64,000 nt of DNA from Sphingomonas sp. (GCF_024508665.1 NZ_JANINP010000001.1:558001-622000); one strand, 5' to 3'; shown: positions 45,955 through 55,582, numbered from the stretch's first letter. The notes: generated by a model from the letters alone, not told the origin. A program made the numbers and translations.

Positions 45955-47382
45955 ATGGCGATCGAGATCAAGATGCCGGCGCTGTCGCCGACGATGGAAG
46001 AAGGCACGCTCGCCAAGTGGCTCGTCAAGGAAGGAGACACGGTCAAGTCGGGCGACATCATGGCCGAGATCGAAACCGACAAGGCGACGATGGAGTTCGA
46101 GGCGGTCGACGAAGGCACGATCGCGCAGATCCTGGTTCCAGAGGGCACGGACAACGTGAAGGTCGGCACCGTCATCGCGACGTTGGCCGCAGAGGGCGAA
46201 GAGGTGTCGAAGGCGGCGCCAGCAGCGGCGGCGGCGCCGGCGCCCGTTGAAGACAAGGCGGTCGAGCCGGAGAAGCAGGAACAAGCCGCCGAAAGCGGCA
46301 CGCCCGAACCGCATCTGGTCGAGACCGGTGCGCGTCAGATGTTCGAAGCGGCCAAGCACGACGCCGAAGTCGCCGATCCGGAAGTTCCCGCCGGGACGGA
46401 GATGGTCAAGCTGACGCTGCGCGAGGCGCTGCGCGACGCGATGGCCGAGGAAATGCGGAAGGACGACCGCGTCTTCGTGATGGGCGAGGAAGTCGCGCAA
46501 TATCAGGGCGCGTACAAGGTGACCCAGGGCCTGCTCGACGAATTCGGCGACCAGCGGGTGATCGACACGCCGATCACCGAATATGGCTTTGCCGGCGTCG
46601 GCACCGGCGCGGCGATGGGCGGCCTGCGCCCGATCGTCGAGTTCATGACGTTCAACTTCGCGATGCAGGCGATCGACCACATCATCAATTCGGCGGCCAA
46701 GACCAATTACATGTCGGGCGGCCAGATGCGCTGCCCGATCGTGTTCCGCGGTCCCAATGGTGCGGCGAGCCGGGTCGGCGCGCAGCACAGCCAGAATTAC
46801 GGTCCCTGGTATGCCAGCGTTCCGGGCCTGATCGTGATCGCGCCGTACGATGCGCAGGACGCCAAGGGACTGCTCAAGGCAGCGATCCGCAGCGAGGATC
46901 CGGTCGTGTTCCTTGAGAACGAGTTGCTTTACGGCCGCACCTTCGAGGTGCCGCAGGTCGATGACTGGGTCCTGCCGATCGGCAAGGCGCGGATCATGCG
47001 CGAGGGCAAGGACGTCACCATAGTCAGCTATTCGATCGGCGTCGGGATCAGCCTGGAAGCCGCCGACGAGCTCGCCAAGGACGGCATCGACGCTGAGGTG
47101 ATCGATCTGCGTACCCTGCGCCCGCTCGATCGCAAGACCGTGCTCAAGAGCCTGGCCAAGACCAATCGTATCGTCGTGGTCGAGGAAGGCTGGCCAACGT
47201 GCTCGATCGCTTCCGAAGTCGCGGCTTTCGTCATGGAGGAAGGGTTTGACGACCTCGACGCGCCGGTGCTGCGCGTGACCGACGAGGACGTGCCGCTGCC
47301 TTATGCCGCGAACCTGGAGAAGCTCGCGCTGATCTCGTCCGCCAAGGTCGTCGAGACGGTCAAGAAGGTCTGTTATCGCTGA
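45955..47382 (+). CDS. pdhB: Pyruvate dehydrogenase E1 beta subunit with N-terminal lipoyl domain
   Basis: 475 aa. Residues 1-80 are a lipoyl domain ([16 protein letters not shown]; lipoyl Lys in [10 protein letters not shown], residue 43). An Ala/Pro/Glu-rich linker (about 82-130) leads to the E1-beta transketolase domain. A lipoyl domain on E1-beta is the alphaproteobacterial pattern. It forms the E1 tetramer with PdhA. The E2 gene pdhC is not next to it; the gene that follows is divL. Confidence 0.97.
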   Translation: MAIEIKMPALSPTMEEGTLAKWLVKEGDTVKSGDIMAEIETDKATMEFEAVDEGTIAQILVPEGTDNVKVGTVIATLAAEGEEVSKAAPAAAAAPAPVEDKAVEPEKQEQAAESGTPEPHLVETGARQMFEAAKHDAEVADPEVPAGTEMVKLTLREALRDAMAEEMRKDDRVFVMGEEVAQYQGAYKVTQGLLDEFGDQRVIDTPITEYGFAGVGTGAAMGGLRPIVEFMTFNFAMQAIDHIINSAAKTNYMSGGQMRCPIVFRGPNGAASRVGAQHSQNYGPWYASVPGLIVIAPYDAQDAKGLLKAAIRSEDPVVFLENELLYGRTFEVPQVDDWVLPIGKARIMREGKDVTIVSYSIGVGISLEAADELAKDGIDAEVIDLRTLRPLDRKTVLKSLAKTNRIVVVEEGWPTCSIASEVAAFVMEEGFDDLDAPVLRVTDEDVPLPYAANLEKLALISSAKVVETVKKVCYR

Positions 47383-47401
47383 TATTGCCGTGATCGGCCC
47401 G

Positions 47402-47485
47402 ATCCCGTTCGGGTCCCGCTTGTCGAATGCCCGCACTTCTCTCTACGAAGATGCGGGCGCTCGACGGGTGAAGCGCGAACGGGAT
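47402..47485 (+). repeat. Long imperfect hairpin downstream of pdhB
   Basis: Nested inverted segments: ATCCCGTTCG (47402-47411) with CGAACGGGAT (47476-47485); GTCGA (47422-47426) with TCGAC (47461-47465); GCCCGCACTTC (47429-47439) with GAAG-A-TGCGGGC (47447-47458) around a 7-nt loop. It may terminate pdhAB transcription or be a mobile palindromic element. It ends 34 bp before divL. Confidence 0.6.
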
Positions 47486-47519
47486 TAGTCTGACTGGTGA
47501 TGATCGGGGGCCGTATCTG

Positions 47520-49862
47520 ATGGTGTCGACCACGACCCTCGGCCTTATCGGGGCGGCGCTCGCTCTGGCGATCGTCGCGACCTGCTGGATGCTGTACGCC
47601 GGATTGCGCGCCCGCGCGGCCGCTGCAGCGACGCTGGCTGGCAATGACAAGCTGAACGCGCTGCTGGCGTCCGCTCCCGCACTGGCGATGGTGGTGCGCG
47701 CCGACGGCCGGCTCGAATTGCCGGATCGGCTGGCCGACTGGCTGGGGTTGGTGCCGCCGCCTAAATATCTCGCGGAACTGGTCTCGCCAGGCACCGGCTT
47801 GACCAGCGAGGATGCGGTTCTCCTTGGCGACGCCGTTACCGCGGCGCAGAAGGCCGGCGAGCCATTTACCCTGACGATCCGCCCGCAAGGATCGACGCGC
47901 ACGCTCTCGGTGCGCGGCCAACGCGCACCGCGCGAAGTGGGGTCGCCCGGCGGCGTGGTTGTCTGGTTCTTCGATTCGACCGAAAGCCAGGCGCAAATCG
48001 GGCAGTTGCGCGATGAAGCCGCCGATTTGAGCCAGGCGTTCTCAGCTTTGCGTGGGCTGATCGAGGCCGCGCCTTTGCCGATGTGGTATCGCGGACCCGA
48101 CATGCGGCTGGCGATGGTCAATTCGGCCTATGTTCATGCCGTCGAGGCGAGCGACGCCAAGGATGTCGTGACGCGTCAGGTCGAGTTAATCGAGGGGTCG
48201 GGGATTGGCGGCCCCCTGGCGAGTGCGCTCGTCGCGCGCGATACCGATCGCCCCAACGTGCAGTCGATGCCCGCGACGATCGGCGGGGCGCGGCGCATGT
48301 TGCGCATCCACGACGTGCCGCTGCCGGCGCCGCCGGGTGGCGTCGCCGGATTCGCGATCGATATCGAGGATCTCGAACAAGCGCGCGGCGGGATGAAGCG
48401 ATTCTCCGACGCCCAGCGCGCGATGCTCGACCGGCTGTCAGCGGGCGTCGCGCAATTCGCCGCGGACCGCAGCCTCGCTTTCTGCAACCAGTCGTTCCAG
48501 CGCATGTTCGCGATGCGCAGCGAATGGCTGGCCGACCGCCCTGAATTCGATCGCGTACTCGAACGGATGCGCGAGGCGAACCGGCTGCCCGAGGTGCGCG
48601 ACTTCCCCGGTTGGAAGGCAGAGCGGCGTGACTGGTTCCTCGCCGCGGCGGGCGCGATCGAAGAAACCTGGACCTTGCCGGGGGGGGTGCACCTGCGTCT
48701 GGTTGGCAATCCGCTGCCCGATGGCGGTCTGCTGCTGATCTTCGAAGACCGGACCGAACAGGTCCAGCTCGCCAGCGCGCGCGATACCTTGCTTCGCGTC
48801 CGCACCGCGACTTTCGACAATCTGTTCGAGGCGCTGGGCGTGTTCGCGGGGGACGGGCGGCTCCAGATCTGGAACAACAAATTCCGTCAGTTGTGGGAAT
48901 TCGACGAGGAGTTCCTTTCCAGCCATCCGCGCATCGACGCGCTGGTTGAAAGGGGCGCCTCGCGCCTCGCCCAGCCGGGCAGGGCGAGCGTCATTGCCGA
49001 GATCGTGCGTTCGGCCGCGGTCGGGCGGCAACAGCGCGGCGGCCGGGTGGCGTTCGCCGACGGTCGCCATTTCGAATTCGCCGGCGTGCCGCTGCCCGAC
49101 GGCAACGCCCTGTTCACCATGCTCGACATCTCTGACAGCCGGCACATCGAACAGGCGCTGCGCGAACGTAATGAGGCACTGGAAGCGGCCGATCAGGTCA
49201 AGACCGCGTTCGTCGCCAACATGAGCTACGAATTGCGTACCCCGCTGACCTCGATCCAGGGCTTCGCCGAAATGCTGGGCGAGGGCTACGCGGGCAAACT
49301 GAGCAAACAGGCCGATTCCTATGTCGATGCGATCCTCGAATCGGTCGCGCGATTGGCGGCGCTCGTTGACGATGTGCTTGCTCTGACCGAGGCCGATCAG
49401 AACAAGATCGAGCGGCTGACCGTCGACCTGGAAACCATCGCGTACAATGCCGCAGAGACGATCGCGCCGATCGCCAAACGCAAGAAAGTCGATTTCGCGA
49501 TCGAGGTCGCACCCTCAACCGGGATGGTGAAGGGCGACGCCAAGAAACTGCGCCAGATGATCGAGCATCTGCTCCGTCATGCCGTGAGCGGAATCGGGGA
49601 AGGCGGACGCGTGCTGCTCCACACCGATGGCGACGTGCGGACGGCGCGGATCGTCGTGTCGGACGACGGCCCGGGAATGACGCCCGATGAGATCGAGCAC
49701 GCCTTCGATCGTTTCGGCGGGCACGCGGCGCGCGACGACGATCGCGCGCTCGGGCTAGGGTTGCCGATCGCGCGGCAATTCGCCGAAGCGCATGGCGGCA
49801 CGATCCGGTTGCTGTCCGAACCCGGCGAGGGAACGCTGCTGATCGTGGAACTGCCGCGATAG
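47520..49862 (+). CDS. divL: DivL-type PAS-domain kinase with Tyr in place of the phospho-acceptor His
   Basis: Inner-membrane-anchored two-component-type protein of 780 aa. One N-terminal TM helix (about 7-29), several PAS-like regions (about 45-165, 180-290, 310-420, 440-545), then DHp and HATPase domains. The H-box reads FVANMSYELRTPLTSIQGF, so residue 570 is Tyr (TAC, 49227-49229) where histidine kinases have His. This is the hallmark of Caulobacter DivL (Tyr550), which regulates CckA and through it CtrA. The G-box residues of the ATP lid (DDGPGM, GLGLPI) are present. Gene context with tsaE/amgK/murU supports the assignment. Confidence 0.9.
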   Translation: MVSTTTLGLIGAALALAIVATCWMLYAGLRARAAAAATLAGNDKLNALLASAPALAMVVRADGRLELPDRLADWLGLVPPPKYLAELVSPGTGLTSEDAVLLGDAVTAAQKAGEPFTLTIRPQGSTRTLSVRGQRAPREVGSPGGVVVWFFDSTESQAQIGQLRDEAADLSQAFSALRGLIEAAPLPMWYRGPDMRLAMVNSAYVHAVEASDAKDVVTRQVELIEGSGIGGPLASALVARDTDRPNVQSMPATIGGARRMLRIHDVPLPAPPGGVAGFAIDIEDLEQARGGMKRFSDAQRAMLDRLSAGVAQFAADRSLAFCNQSFQRMFAMRSEWLADRPEFDRVLERMREANRLPEVRDFPGWKAERRDWFLAAAGAIEETWTLPGGVHLRLVGNPLPDGGLLLIFEDRTEQVQLASARDTLLRVRTATFDNLFEALGVFAGDGRLQIWNNKFRQLWEFDEEFLSSHPRIDALVERGASRLAQPGRASVIAEIVRSAAVGRQQRGGRVAFADGRHFEFAGVPLPDGNALFTMLDISDSRHIEQALRERNEALEAADQVKTAFVANMSYELRTPLTSIQGFAEMLGEGYAGKLSKQADSYVDAILESVARLAALVDDVLALTEADQNKIERLTVDLETIAYNAAETIAPIAKRKKVDFAIEVAPSTGMVKGDAKKLRQMIEHLLRHAVSGIGEGGRVLLHTDGDVRTARIVVSDDGPGMTPDEIEHAFDRFGGHAARDDDRALGLGLPIARQFAEAHGGTIRLLSEPGEGTLLIVELPR

Positions 49863-49864
49863 CC

Positions 49865-49906
49865 TTGCGCTCCTAATTCGGTGCGCATATTCTATGCGCA
49901 TAGGAG
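49865..49906 (+). promoter_or_regulatory. ccdAB promoter and operator
   Basis: A -35 TTGCGC (49865-49870) and a -10 TATTCT (49888-49893) lie 17 bp apart, starting just after the divL stop. A perfect inverted repeat TGCGCATA-TTC-TATGCGCA (49882-49900) covers the -10. The ribosome site TAGGAG follows (49901-49906). This is the usual place for antitoxin/complex autorepression. Confidence 0.65.
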
Positions 49907-49912
49907 ATTGTG

Positions 49913-50161
49913 ATGGCCCGCGTTCGTGAAGACCGTTCCGCTTTTCGTCGTCCCACCAACGTGTCGCTCGATGCTCGATTAGTGGAGGACGCCAAGGCGT
50001 TGGGAATCAACGTTTCGCGTGCCAGCGAGGAGGGCCTTGCTCGTGAGATCAAGGCGGAACGCCAACGCCGATGGCTGGAGGAAAACAAAGGCGCCATCGA
50101 CGACTATAATGATTGGGTAAGAAACAACGAACTTCCCTTGGCCAAATATCGTCAATTCTGA
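49913..50161 (+). CDS. ccdA: CcdA-family antitoxin
   Basis: 82-aa type II antitoxin. The N-terminal half (SAFRRPTNVSLDARLVEDAKALGI) is the ribbon-helix-helix DNA-binding region; the C-terminal part (WLEENKGAIDDYNDWVRNNE, then LPLAKYRQF) matches the disordered CcdA tail that neutralises CcdB. ATG 49913 is chosen over GTG 49910 for spacing to AGGAG. The stop overlaps the ccdB start (TGATG). The pair is AT-richer than its neighbours, suggesting acquisition. Confidence 0.9.
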   Translation: MARVREDRSAFRRPTNVSLDARLVEDAKALGINVSRASEEGLAREIKAERQRRWLEENKGAIDDYNDWVRNNELPLAKYRQF

Positions 50162-50457
50162 TGGCGCGATTTGACGTCTATCGCACGGGAAAGGCAACGT
50201 TACTGCTCGACTGCCAAACTGATTTTCTGTCGAGTATCGAAACTCGATTAGTCGCTCCGTTGGTTCCCGCGGATAGCCATAAGTCCAATCTGCCGCGGTT
50301 GAATCCGATCTTCGAGGTGGCCGGCATACGGGTCATCATGATGACGACGCTGCTCGTCGGTATTCCGAAGGCCGAACTTGGCACGTCCGTGGGGTCGCTC
50401 GCCGAACATCAGGACACGATCATGAATGCCATCGACATGTTGCTGAGCGGCTTTTGA
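50161..50457 (+). CDS. ccdB: CcdB-family toxin
   Basis: 98-aa gyrase-poisoning toxin of the CcdB/PemK-like fold. MARFDVYRTGKATLLLDCQTDFL is the expected N-terminus, and LNPIFEVAGIRVIMMTTLLVGIPKAELG is the core. The C-terminal helix ends AIDMLLSGF, matching the family end where gyrase-contact residues lie. The stop overlaps the tsaE start codon by one base, so tsaE translation follows the toxin directly. Confidence 0.9.
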   Translation: MARFDVYRTGKATLLLDCQTDFLSSIETRLVAPLVPADSHKSNLPRLNPIFEVAGIRVIMMTTLLVGIPKAELGTSVGSLAEHQDTIMNAIDMLLSGF

Positions 50458-50897
50458 TGATACTTCCGGACGCGACAGCGACGGAAGCATTAGGGGCGAG
50501 CCTTGCGGCGGTCGTGCGACCCGGCGACGTCGTCACGCTGTCCGGCCCCCTCGGCGCCGGTAAGACGAGCATCGCACGCGGGTTGCTGGCCGCATTGGGG
50601 TTGGAGGGCGAAGCGCCGTCACCGACCTTCGCGATCGTCCAACCCTATGCGCCGCCCGAGACGCGATTGCCGGTGATGCATGTCGACCTCTACCGCATCG
50701 AGCATGCCGAGGAACTCGACGAACTCGGGCTCGACGACGCGCGTGGGGACTCGGTCCTGCTGATCGAATGGCCCGAGCGCGCGCCCGGCGTGTGGCCCGA
50801 TGCCTTGGCATTGACCTTGGACTTCGCACCCGATGGCGGACGCCGCTTGACAGCAACGGTGCCCACGGCATGGGAAGGGCGATGGCCCTTGACATGA
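50457..50897 (+). CDS. tsaE: tRNA threonylcarbamoyladenosine synthesis ATPase TsaE
   Basis: ATPase that works with TsaB/TsaD in making t6A37 on ANN-decoding tRNAs. 146 aa. The P-loop GPLGAGKTS is at 30-38; SPTFAIVQ and HVDLYRIE follow, then LIEWPERA. The start is ATG 50457, overlapping the ccdB stop. It overlaps amgK by 16 bp. MtaB (2676-3944) modifies the t6A product further. Confidence 0.94.
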   Translation: MILPDATATEALGASLAAVVRPGDVVTLSGPLGAGKTSIARGLLAALGLEGEAPSPTFAIVQPYAPPETRLPVMHVDLYRIEHAEELDELGLDDARGDSVLLIEWPERAPGVWPDALALTLDFAPDGGRRLTATVPTAWEGRWPLT

Positions 50898-51865
50898 ATC
50901 CACCGGCGGGGACCGCCGATTTCCTCGCCAAGCTGGGCTGGGGAGAAGGCGATGTGCTCCCGCTCGCCGGCGACGCCTCGTTCCGGCGCTATTTCCGCGT
51001 CGCCGATCACGGCCGCAGCGCGATCCTGATGGATGCGCCGCCGCCGCACGAGGATCCGCGCCCGTTCATCGAAGTCGCGCAATGGCTGGTTGCACGCGGT
51101 TTCCCAGCACCGGCGATCTTCGGTACCGACCTCGAGCAAGGCTTGGTGCTGATTGAGGATTTCGGTGACGCCCGGATGCGCGAGACGGTCGATGCCGCGC
51201 CCGAAAGCCTGCTCAGGATGTACGAGGCTGCGGTCGACATCCTGATCCGTTTGCGCGGTGAACCCGCGGGCCCATGGCGCCCCTATGACCGCAAGGAGCT
51301 GCAGCGCGAAGCCGACCTGCTGACCGAATGGTATTGCCCCGCGGTCGGCGTGAAGGTCGATGCCGAGGGCTATGCCAAAGCCTGGGGCGAGGTGTTCGAT
51401 CACGCGCTGGCGGCCGAGCCGGTGACGGTGCTGCGAGATTATCATGCCGAAAATCTGATGTTGATCGGGGGTACCGAGGCGCTCGGCCTGCTCGATTTCC
51501 AGGACGCTTTGGCCGGCCATCCGGCCTATGACCTGGTGTCGCTGCTGCAGGACGCGCGGCGTGACGTCGAGCCCGAGATCGAAGCGGCGATGCTGGATCG
51601 CTATCGCCGCGTGACCGGCGCGGGCGATGATTTCGATGCGGCCTATCACGTGCTCGGCGCGCAGCGGAACGCGAAGATCGTCGGTATCTTCACCCGATTG
51701 TGGCGGCGCGACGGCAAGCCGCGCTACCCGGCCATGTGTCCGCGCGTGTGGCGCTACCTGAACCGCGATCTCGACCATCCGGCACTTGCGCCGGTCAAAG
51801 CATGGTTCGGCGCCAATATTCCCGCCGACCTGCGCGGCGACCCGATGGAGATCGCCCGCGCATGA
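50882..51865 (+). CDS. amgK: N-acetylmuramate/N-acetylglucosamine kinase AmgK
   Basis: 327-aa aminoglycoside-phosphotransferase-fold kinase that phosphorylates MurNAc (and GlcNAc) at the anomeric position for peptidoglycan recycling. Catalytic loop LRDYHAENLML and metal Asp in LLDFQDALAGHPAYD. The start ATG 50882 has a strong GGGAAGGG just upstream (50874-50879). Followed by murU with a 4-bp overlap, which supports AmgK over a generic phosphotransferase. Confidence 0.9.
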   Translation: MALDMNPPAGTADFLAKLGWGEGDVLPLAGDASFRRYFRVADHGRSAILMDAPPPHEDPRPFIEVAQWLVARGFPAPAIFGTDLEQGLVLIEDFGDARMRETVDAAPESLLRMYEAAVDILIRLRGEPAGPWRPYDRKELQREADLLTEWYCPAVGVKVDAEGYAKAWGEVFDHALAAEPVTVLRDYHAENLMLIGGTEALGLLDFQDALAGHPAYDLVSLLQDARRDVEPEIEAAMLDRYRRVTGAGDDFDAAYHVLGAQRNAKIVGIFTRLWRRDGKPRYPAMCPRVWRYLNRDLDHPALAPVKAWFGANIPADLRGDPMEIARA

Positions 51866-52623
51866 CCGCGAAACGCACCTTGTCGCTGCGGCCAGACCCG
51901 GGGGGCACGGTTCCCGAGACCGCGATGGTAATGGCTGCGGGCATCGGCAAGCGCATGCGTCCGTTGACGGCGACGCGGCCCAAGCCGCTGATCCAGGTCG
52001 CCGGGCAGCCGTTGCTCGATCATGTCTTTGACCGTTTGCGCGCGGCGGGGATCAAGCGCGCGGTGGTCAACGTCCATTATCTCGCCGACGCGCTCGAAGC
52101 GCATCTCAAGAACCGGGTGAAGGGTATCGACGTCGTCATTTCTGACGAGCGCGATCAGTTGATGGAAACCGGCGGCGGGATCGTGAAGGCGCGCGAGTTG
52201 ATCGGCGACAAGCCGTTCGTCGTCGCCAATGCCGACAATCTGTGGGTCGATGGACCAGCCGATACGATCAAGCTGCTCGCGTCGCGTTGGGATGACGATG
52301 CGATGGATGCGCTGTTGCTCGTGGTGCCGCTGGCGCGCGCGCACAATCATGGCGGGCTGGGCGACTTCCATCTCGACGCCAACGGCCGCATCACCGGGCG
52401 CCGAAAGCCGGGCAGGGTAGCCCCCTTCGTCTATACCGGGGTTCAGATATTGTCGCCGCGCGTGATCCATGATTGGCCGGAGGGTCCGTTCTCGACCAAT
52501 GTATTCTGGAATCGCGCGATCGAAGCTGGCCGCGCTTATGGCTTCGTCCATCAGGGACTGTGGTTCGACGTCGGCACACCCCCGGCGATTGCCAAGACGG
52601 AAGCACTTCTGATCGATGCCTGA
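51862..52623 (+). CDS. murU: N-acetylmuramate alpha-1-phosphate uridylyltransferase MurU
   Basis: 253-aa nucleotidyltransferase that makes UDP-MurNAc from the AmgK product, bypassing de novo MurA/MurB and so associated with fosfomycin tolerance. Signature MVMAAGIGKRMRPLTATRPK near residue 23-42, LMETGGGIVKA and VANADNLWVDG. The start ATG 51862 overlaps the amgK stop (ATGA); its 3' end overlaps addB by 8 bp. Confidence 0.92.
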   Translation: MTAKRTLSLRPDPGGTVPETAMVMAAGIGKRMRPLTATRPKPLIQVAGQPLLDHVFDRLRAAGIKRAVVNVHYLADALEAHLKNRVKGIDVVISDERDQLMETGGGIVKARELIGDKPFVVANADNLWVDGPADTIKLLASRWDDDAMDALLLVVPLARAHNHGGLGDFHLDANGRITGRRKPGRVAPFVYTGVQILSPRVIHDWPEGPFSTNVFWNRAIEAGRAYGFVHQGLWFDVGTPPAIAKTEALLIDA

Positions 52624-55582
52624 GCGCGGCCTCGCGCTTTACACGATCCCAGCGCAGCGCGCTTTTGCCGATGCGCTGGTCGCCGGGCTGATGAAGCGGT
52701 TTGGCGACGATCCGATGCGGCTCGCGCGCGGAGTCGTGCTGCTGCCGAACAATCGCGGGCGGCGTGCCGTACAGGACGCATTCGTCCGTGCGAGCGGCGG
52801 CGGGCTGTTGCTGCCGCGGCTGGTGACGATCGGCGATCCCGCGCTGGACGAGGCGGCCGGGGCGATGCTCGATCCAGCTGACGATCTCGAGCCGTTGCCG
52901 CCGCCGGTCGATCCGCTGGCGCGTCGGATGATCCTGGCGCGCCTAGTCAGCGAGGAACGCGCGCGCCAGGGTGAGCCGGTGGCCGCCGACGAAGCGGTGC
53001 ATCTGGCCGGAGCGCTGGCACGAACGCTCGACCAATTGTTGGTCGAGGAAGTCGCAGTGGCGAAACTCACCGAGCTCGACGTCGGGCGCGAATTGACCAG
53101 CCATTGGGAACGCGCGCTCGACCTGTTCCGTATCGTCATCGACCGCTGGCCGGCCGAACTGGCCCTCATGGGGGCGATGGACGCGGCGGCGCGGCGTGCG
53201 ATAATCCTGCGCCGACTGGCGGTGCGCTGGAGGGAGTCCCCACCGGCGGGTTTCGTCTGCGCCGCGGGTATCACCGACCCGGCGCCGGCAGTGGCCGCTT
53301 TGTTGCGGCGCGTCGCCCAACTCGACCAGGGATTGGTCGTGTTCCAGGATCTCGCCATCGCTATGCCGGATGAGGAATGGGACGCGCTCGGGCCGCACGA
53401 GCCGGATGCCAGCGGGTTCAGGGCGCGGTCGATCGAGACCCATCCCCAATTCCAGTTGAAGCTGCTGCTCGAACGGATGAACGCGGGGCGGGGCGAGGTG
53501 CGGACTTGGCGCGAAGGGAGCGATCACGATGCGTCCATCGCGCGCGGTAAGGCGATCGCAAACGCTTTTGCTCCGGCCGAATTCACCGGCAAGTGGACCG
53601 ATCTGGAAGCGCCCGACCGGCGATTGACGGGAATTCGTGCGGTCGAGCTGGCGACGCCCGCCGACGAAGCACAGGTGATCGCGCTCGCATTGCGCGGCGC
53701 GTTGGAAGTCGAGGGGCGTACTGCTGCCCTGGTCACGCCCGACCGCGCGTTGGCGGAGCGTGTCGCGGCGCATTGTGCGCGTTGGAGGATTGATGTCGAC
53801 GACACCGCCGGTCGTCCGCTTGCGACGCGCGCGCCGGGGACATTGCTGACGATGATGGCCGAAGCGGCGGCGCAGGACTTTGCGCCGCTGGCGTTGCTGG
53901 CGTTGCTCAAACACCCGCTCGTCCAGAGCGGCGAGCCGCGGACCTTGTGGCTCGATGGCGTGCGCGCGCTCGATCGCGCGCTGCGTGGGCCGCGCCCAGC
54001 ACCCGGGCTTGCCGGCATCGACGCGCATCTGCTTGATGGCGACGAGCGCGAGGCGGCGATTCGCGCGGCGGCGCGGCAGGTCTGGCCGGAAATGCGCGGC
54101 TTGCTCGAACCGCTGTCGCGTTGCTTCGGTGGTGGCGAGCAGCCGTTGGCGGCGATGATCTCGACGCTGCGAGAGACGGCGGAGGCGCTATGCGGCTTTG
54201 CGGTCTGGGCGGGGCCGGCGGGTCGCGCCGCGGCCGAATTGCTCGCGGATCTCGAACTGCGTGCGGCGGAAGGGCCGGCATTGGTCGATCCCGCCAGCGT
54301 GGCGCCGCTGCTGCGCACCTTGATGGAGGAAGTCGCGATCCGCCCGCCCCAAGGCGGCCATCCGCGGCTGGCGATCTATGGCCTGATCGAAGCGCGGTTG
54401 CAGACCGCCGATCTGACGATCCTCGGCAGTTTGAACGAGGGGACATGGCCGGCGATCGCCGCGCCCGATCCGTGGCTGGCGCCGCGTATCCGTGCGGAAC
54501 TGGGACTGCCGGGGCTCGACCGTGGGATCGGCATCGCGGCGCACGATTTCGCCAATGCCTTGGGTGCGCCCGAAGTGCTGATCACGCGTGCGCGCCGCGA
54601 CGGGCGATCGCCGACCCTGGCGTCGCGGTTCTGGCTGCGGCTGGAGGCGCTGGCGGGAGATCGCTTCGTTCGCGATCCCGATCTCGCATCATGGGCAGCG
54701 GCGATCGACAACCCCGGCATGCACGAACCCGCCTCGCGGCCCGAGCCTTCGCCCGCTGTCGAGGATCGGCCGCGCCAGATTTCGGTGACCGAGGTCGACC
54801 GGCTCAAGGCTGACCCTTATGCTTTCTATGCGCGGCGCATGCTACGGCTCGGTGCGATCGAGCCGGTCGACGCCGAACCTAGCCCTGCCTGGCGCGGCAA
54901 TCAGGTCCACGCGATCCTGGAGACTTGGTTTCGCGAGGATGGCGCCAATCCCGAAACCTTGCGCCCGCGCGCCGAGGCCTTGCTAGGCGACGTGCGCACG
55001 CATCCGATGATCCGGGCATTATGGGGGCCGCGGCTGATCGAGGCGGTCGACTGGATCGCGCGCGAAGTGTCCGATCGCGCGGGCGAACGGAGCATCCTGG
55101 CGGTCGAGGGCAAGGGCCTTTTGCAGCTGGCCGGCGTCGAACTGGCGGGCCGTTTCGACCGGATCGACCGGCTCAACGACGGCGGGCTGGTGGTGGTCGA
55201 CTACAAGACCGGACAGCCGCCCTCGACCGCGGCAGTGCGCGCCGGCTTCAGCCTTCAACTCGGTTTGCTCGGCATGATCGCCGAGGCGGGCAAGTTCGCC
55301 GGTGTCGCGGGCAAGGTCGAAGGGTTCGAATATTGGTCGCTCGCCCGCAACCGCGCCGGCGCGTTCGGTTACGTCGATTCACCCTGCGACCCGAAGAAGA
55401 AGGATCCCATCCCGGCGGATGAATTTGTCGCCGAAGCGCGGCGCAATTTCACCGAGGCGGCGGACGCATGGTTGACCGGCGCGGCGCCGTTCACGGCCAA
55501 GCTGAAGCCCGAATATGCGCCGTTCGGCGATTACGACCAGCTGATGCGCCGCGACGAATGGTATGGCCGTGAGCGGCGCTGA
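52616..55582 (+). CDS. addB: Double-strand break repair protein AddB
   Basis: Nuclease/inactivated-helicase subunit of AddAB, which processes double-strand ends at Chi-like sites for RecA loading. 988 aa, the alphaproteobacterial AddB size. The C-terminal PDDEXK nuclease is visible: HAILETWF, LAGRFDRIDRLNDGGLVVVDYKTG (about residues 840-865). It lacks a standard Walker A at the N-terminus. Overlaps murU by 8 bp and addA by 20 bp. Confidence 0.9.
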   Translation: MPERGLALYTIPAQRAFADALVAGLMKRFGDDPMRLARGVVLLPNNRGRRAVQDAFVRASGGGLLLPRLVTIGDPALDEAAGAMLDPADDLEPLPPPVDPLARRMILARLVSEERARQGEPVAADEAVHLAGALARTLDQLLVEEVAVAKLTELDVGRELTSHWERALDLFRIVIDRWPAELALMGAMDAAARRAIILRRLAVRWRESPPAGFVCAAGITDPAPAVAALLRRVAQLDQGLVVFQDLAIAMPDEEWDALGPHEPDASGFRARSIETHPQFQLKLLLERMNAGRGEVRTWREGSDHDASIARGKAIANAFAPAEFTGKWTDLEAPDRRLTGIRAVELATPADEAQVIALALRGALEVEGRTAALVTPDRALAERVAAHCARWRIDVDDTAGRPLATRAPGTLLTMMAEAAAQDFAPLALLALLKHPLVQSGEPRTLWLDGVRALDRALRGPRPAPGLAGIDAHLLDGDEREAAIRAAARQVWPEMRGLLEPLSRCFGGGEQPLAAMISTLRETAEALCGFAVWAGPAGRAAAELLADLELRAAEGPALVDPASVAPLLRTLMEEVAIRPPQGGHPRLAIYGLIEARLQTADLTILGSLNEGTWPAIAAPDPWLAPRIRAELGLPGLDRGIGIAAHDFANALGAPEVLITRARRDGRSPTLASRFWLRLEALAGDRFVRDPDLASWAAAIDNPGMHEPASRPEPSPAVEDRPRQISVTEVDRLKADPYAFYARRMLRLGAIEPVDAEPSPAWRGNQVHAILETWFREDGANPETLRPRAEALLGDVRTHPMIRALWGPRLIEAVDWIAREVSDRAGERSILAVEGKGLLQLAGVELAGRFDRIDRLNDGGLVVVDYKTGQPPSTAAVRAGFSLQLGLLGMIAEAGKFAGVAGKVEGFEYWSLARNRAGAFGYVDSPCDPKKKDPIPADEFVAEARRNFTEAADAWLTGAAPFTAKLKPEYAPFGDYDQLMRRDEWYGRERR

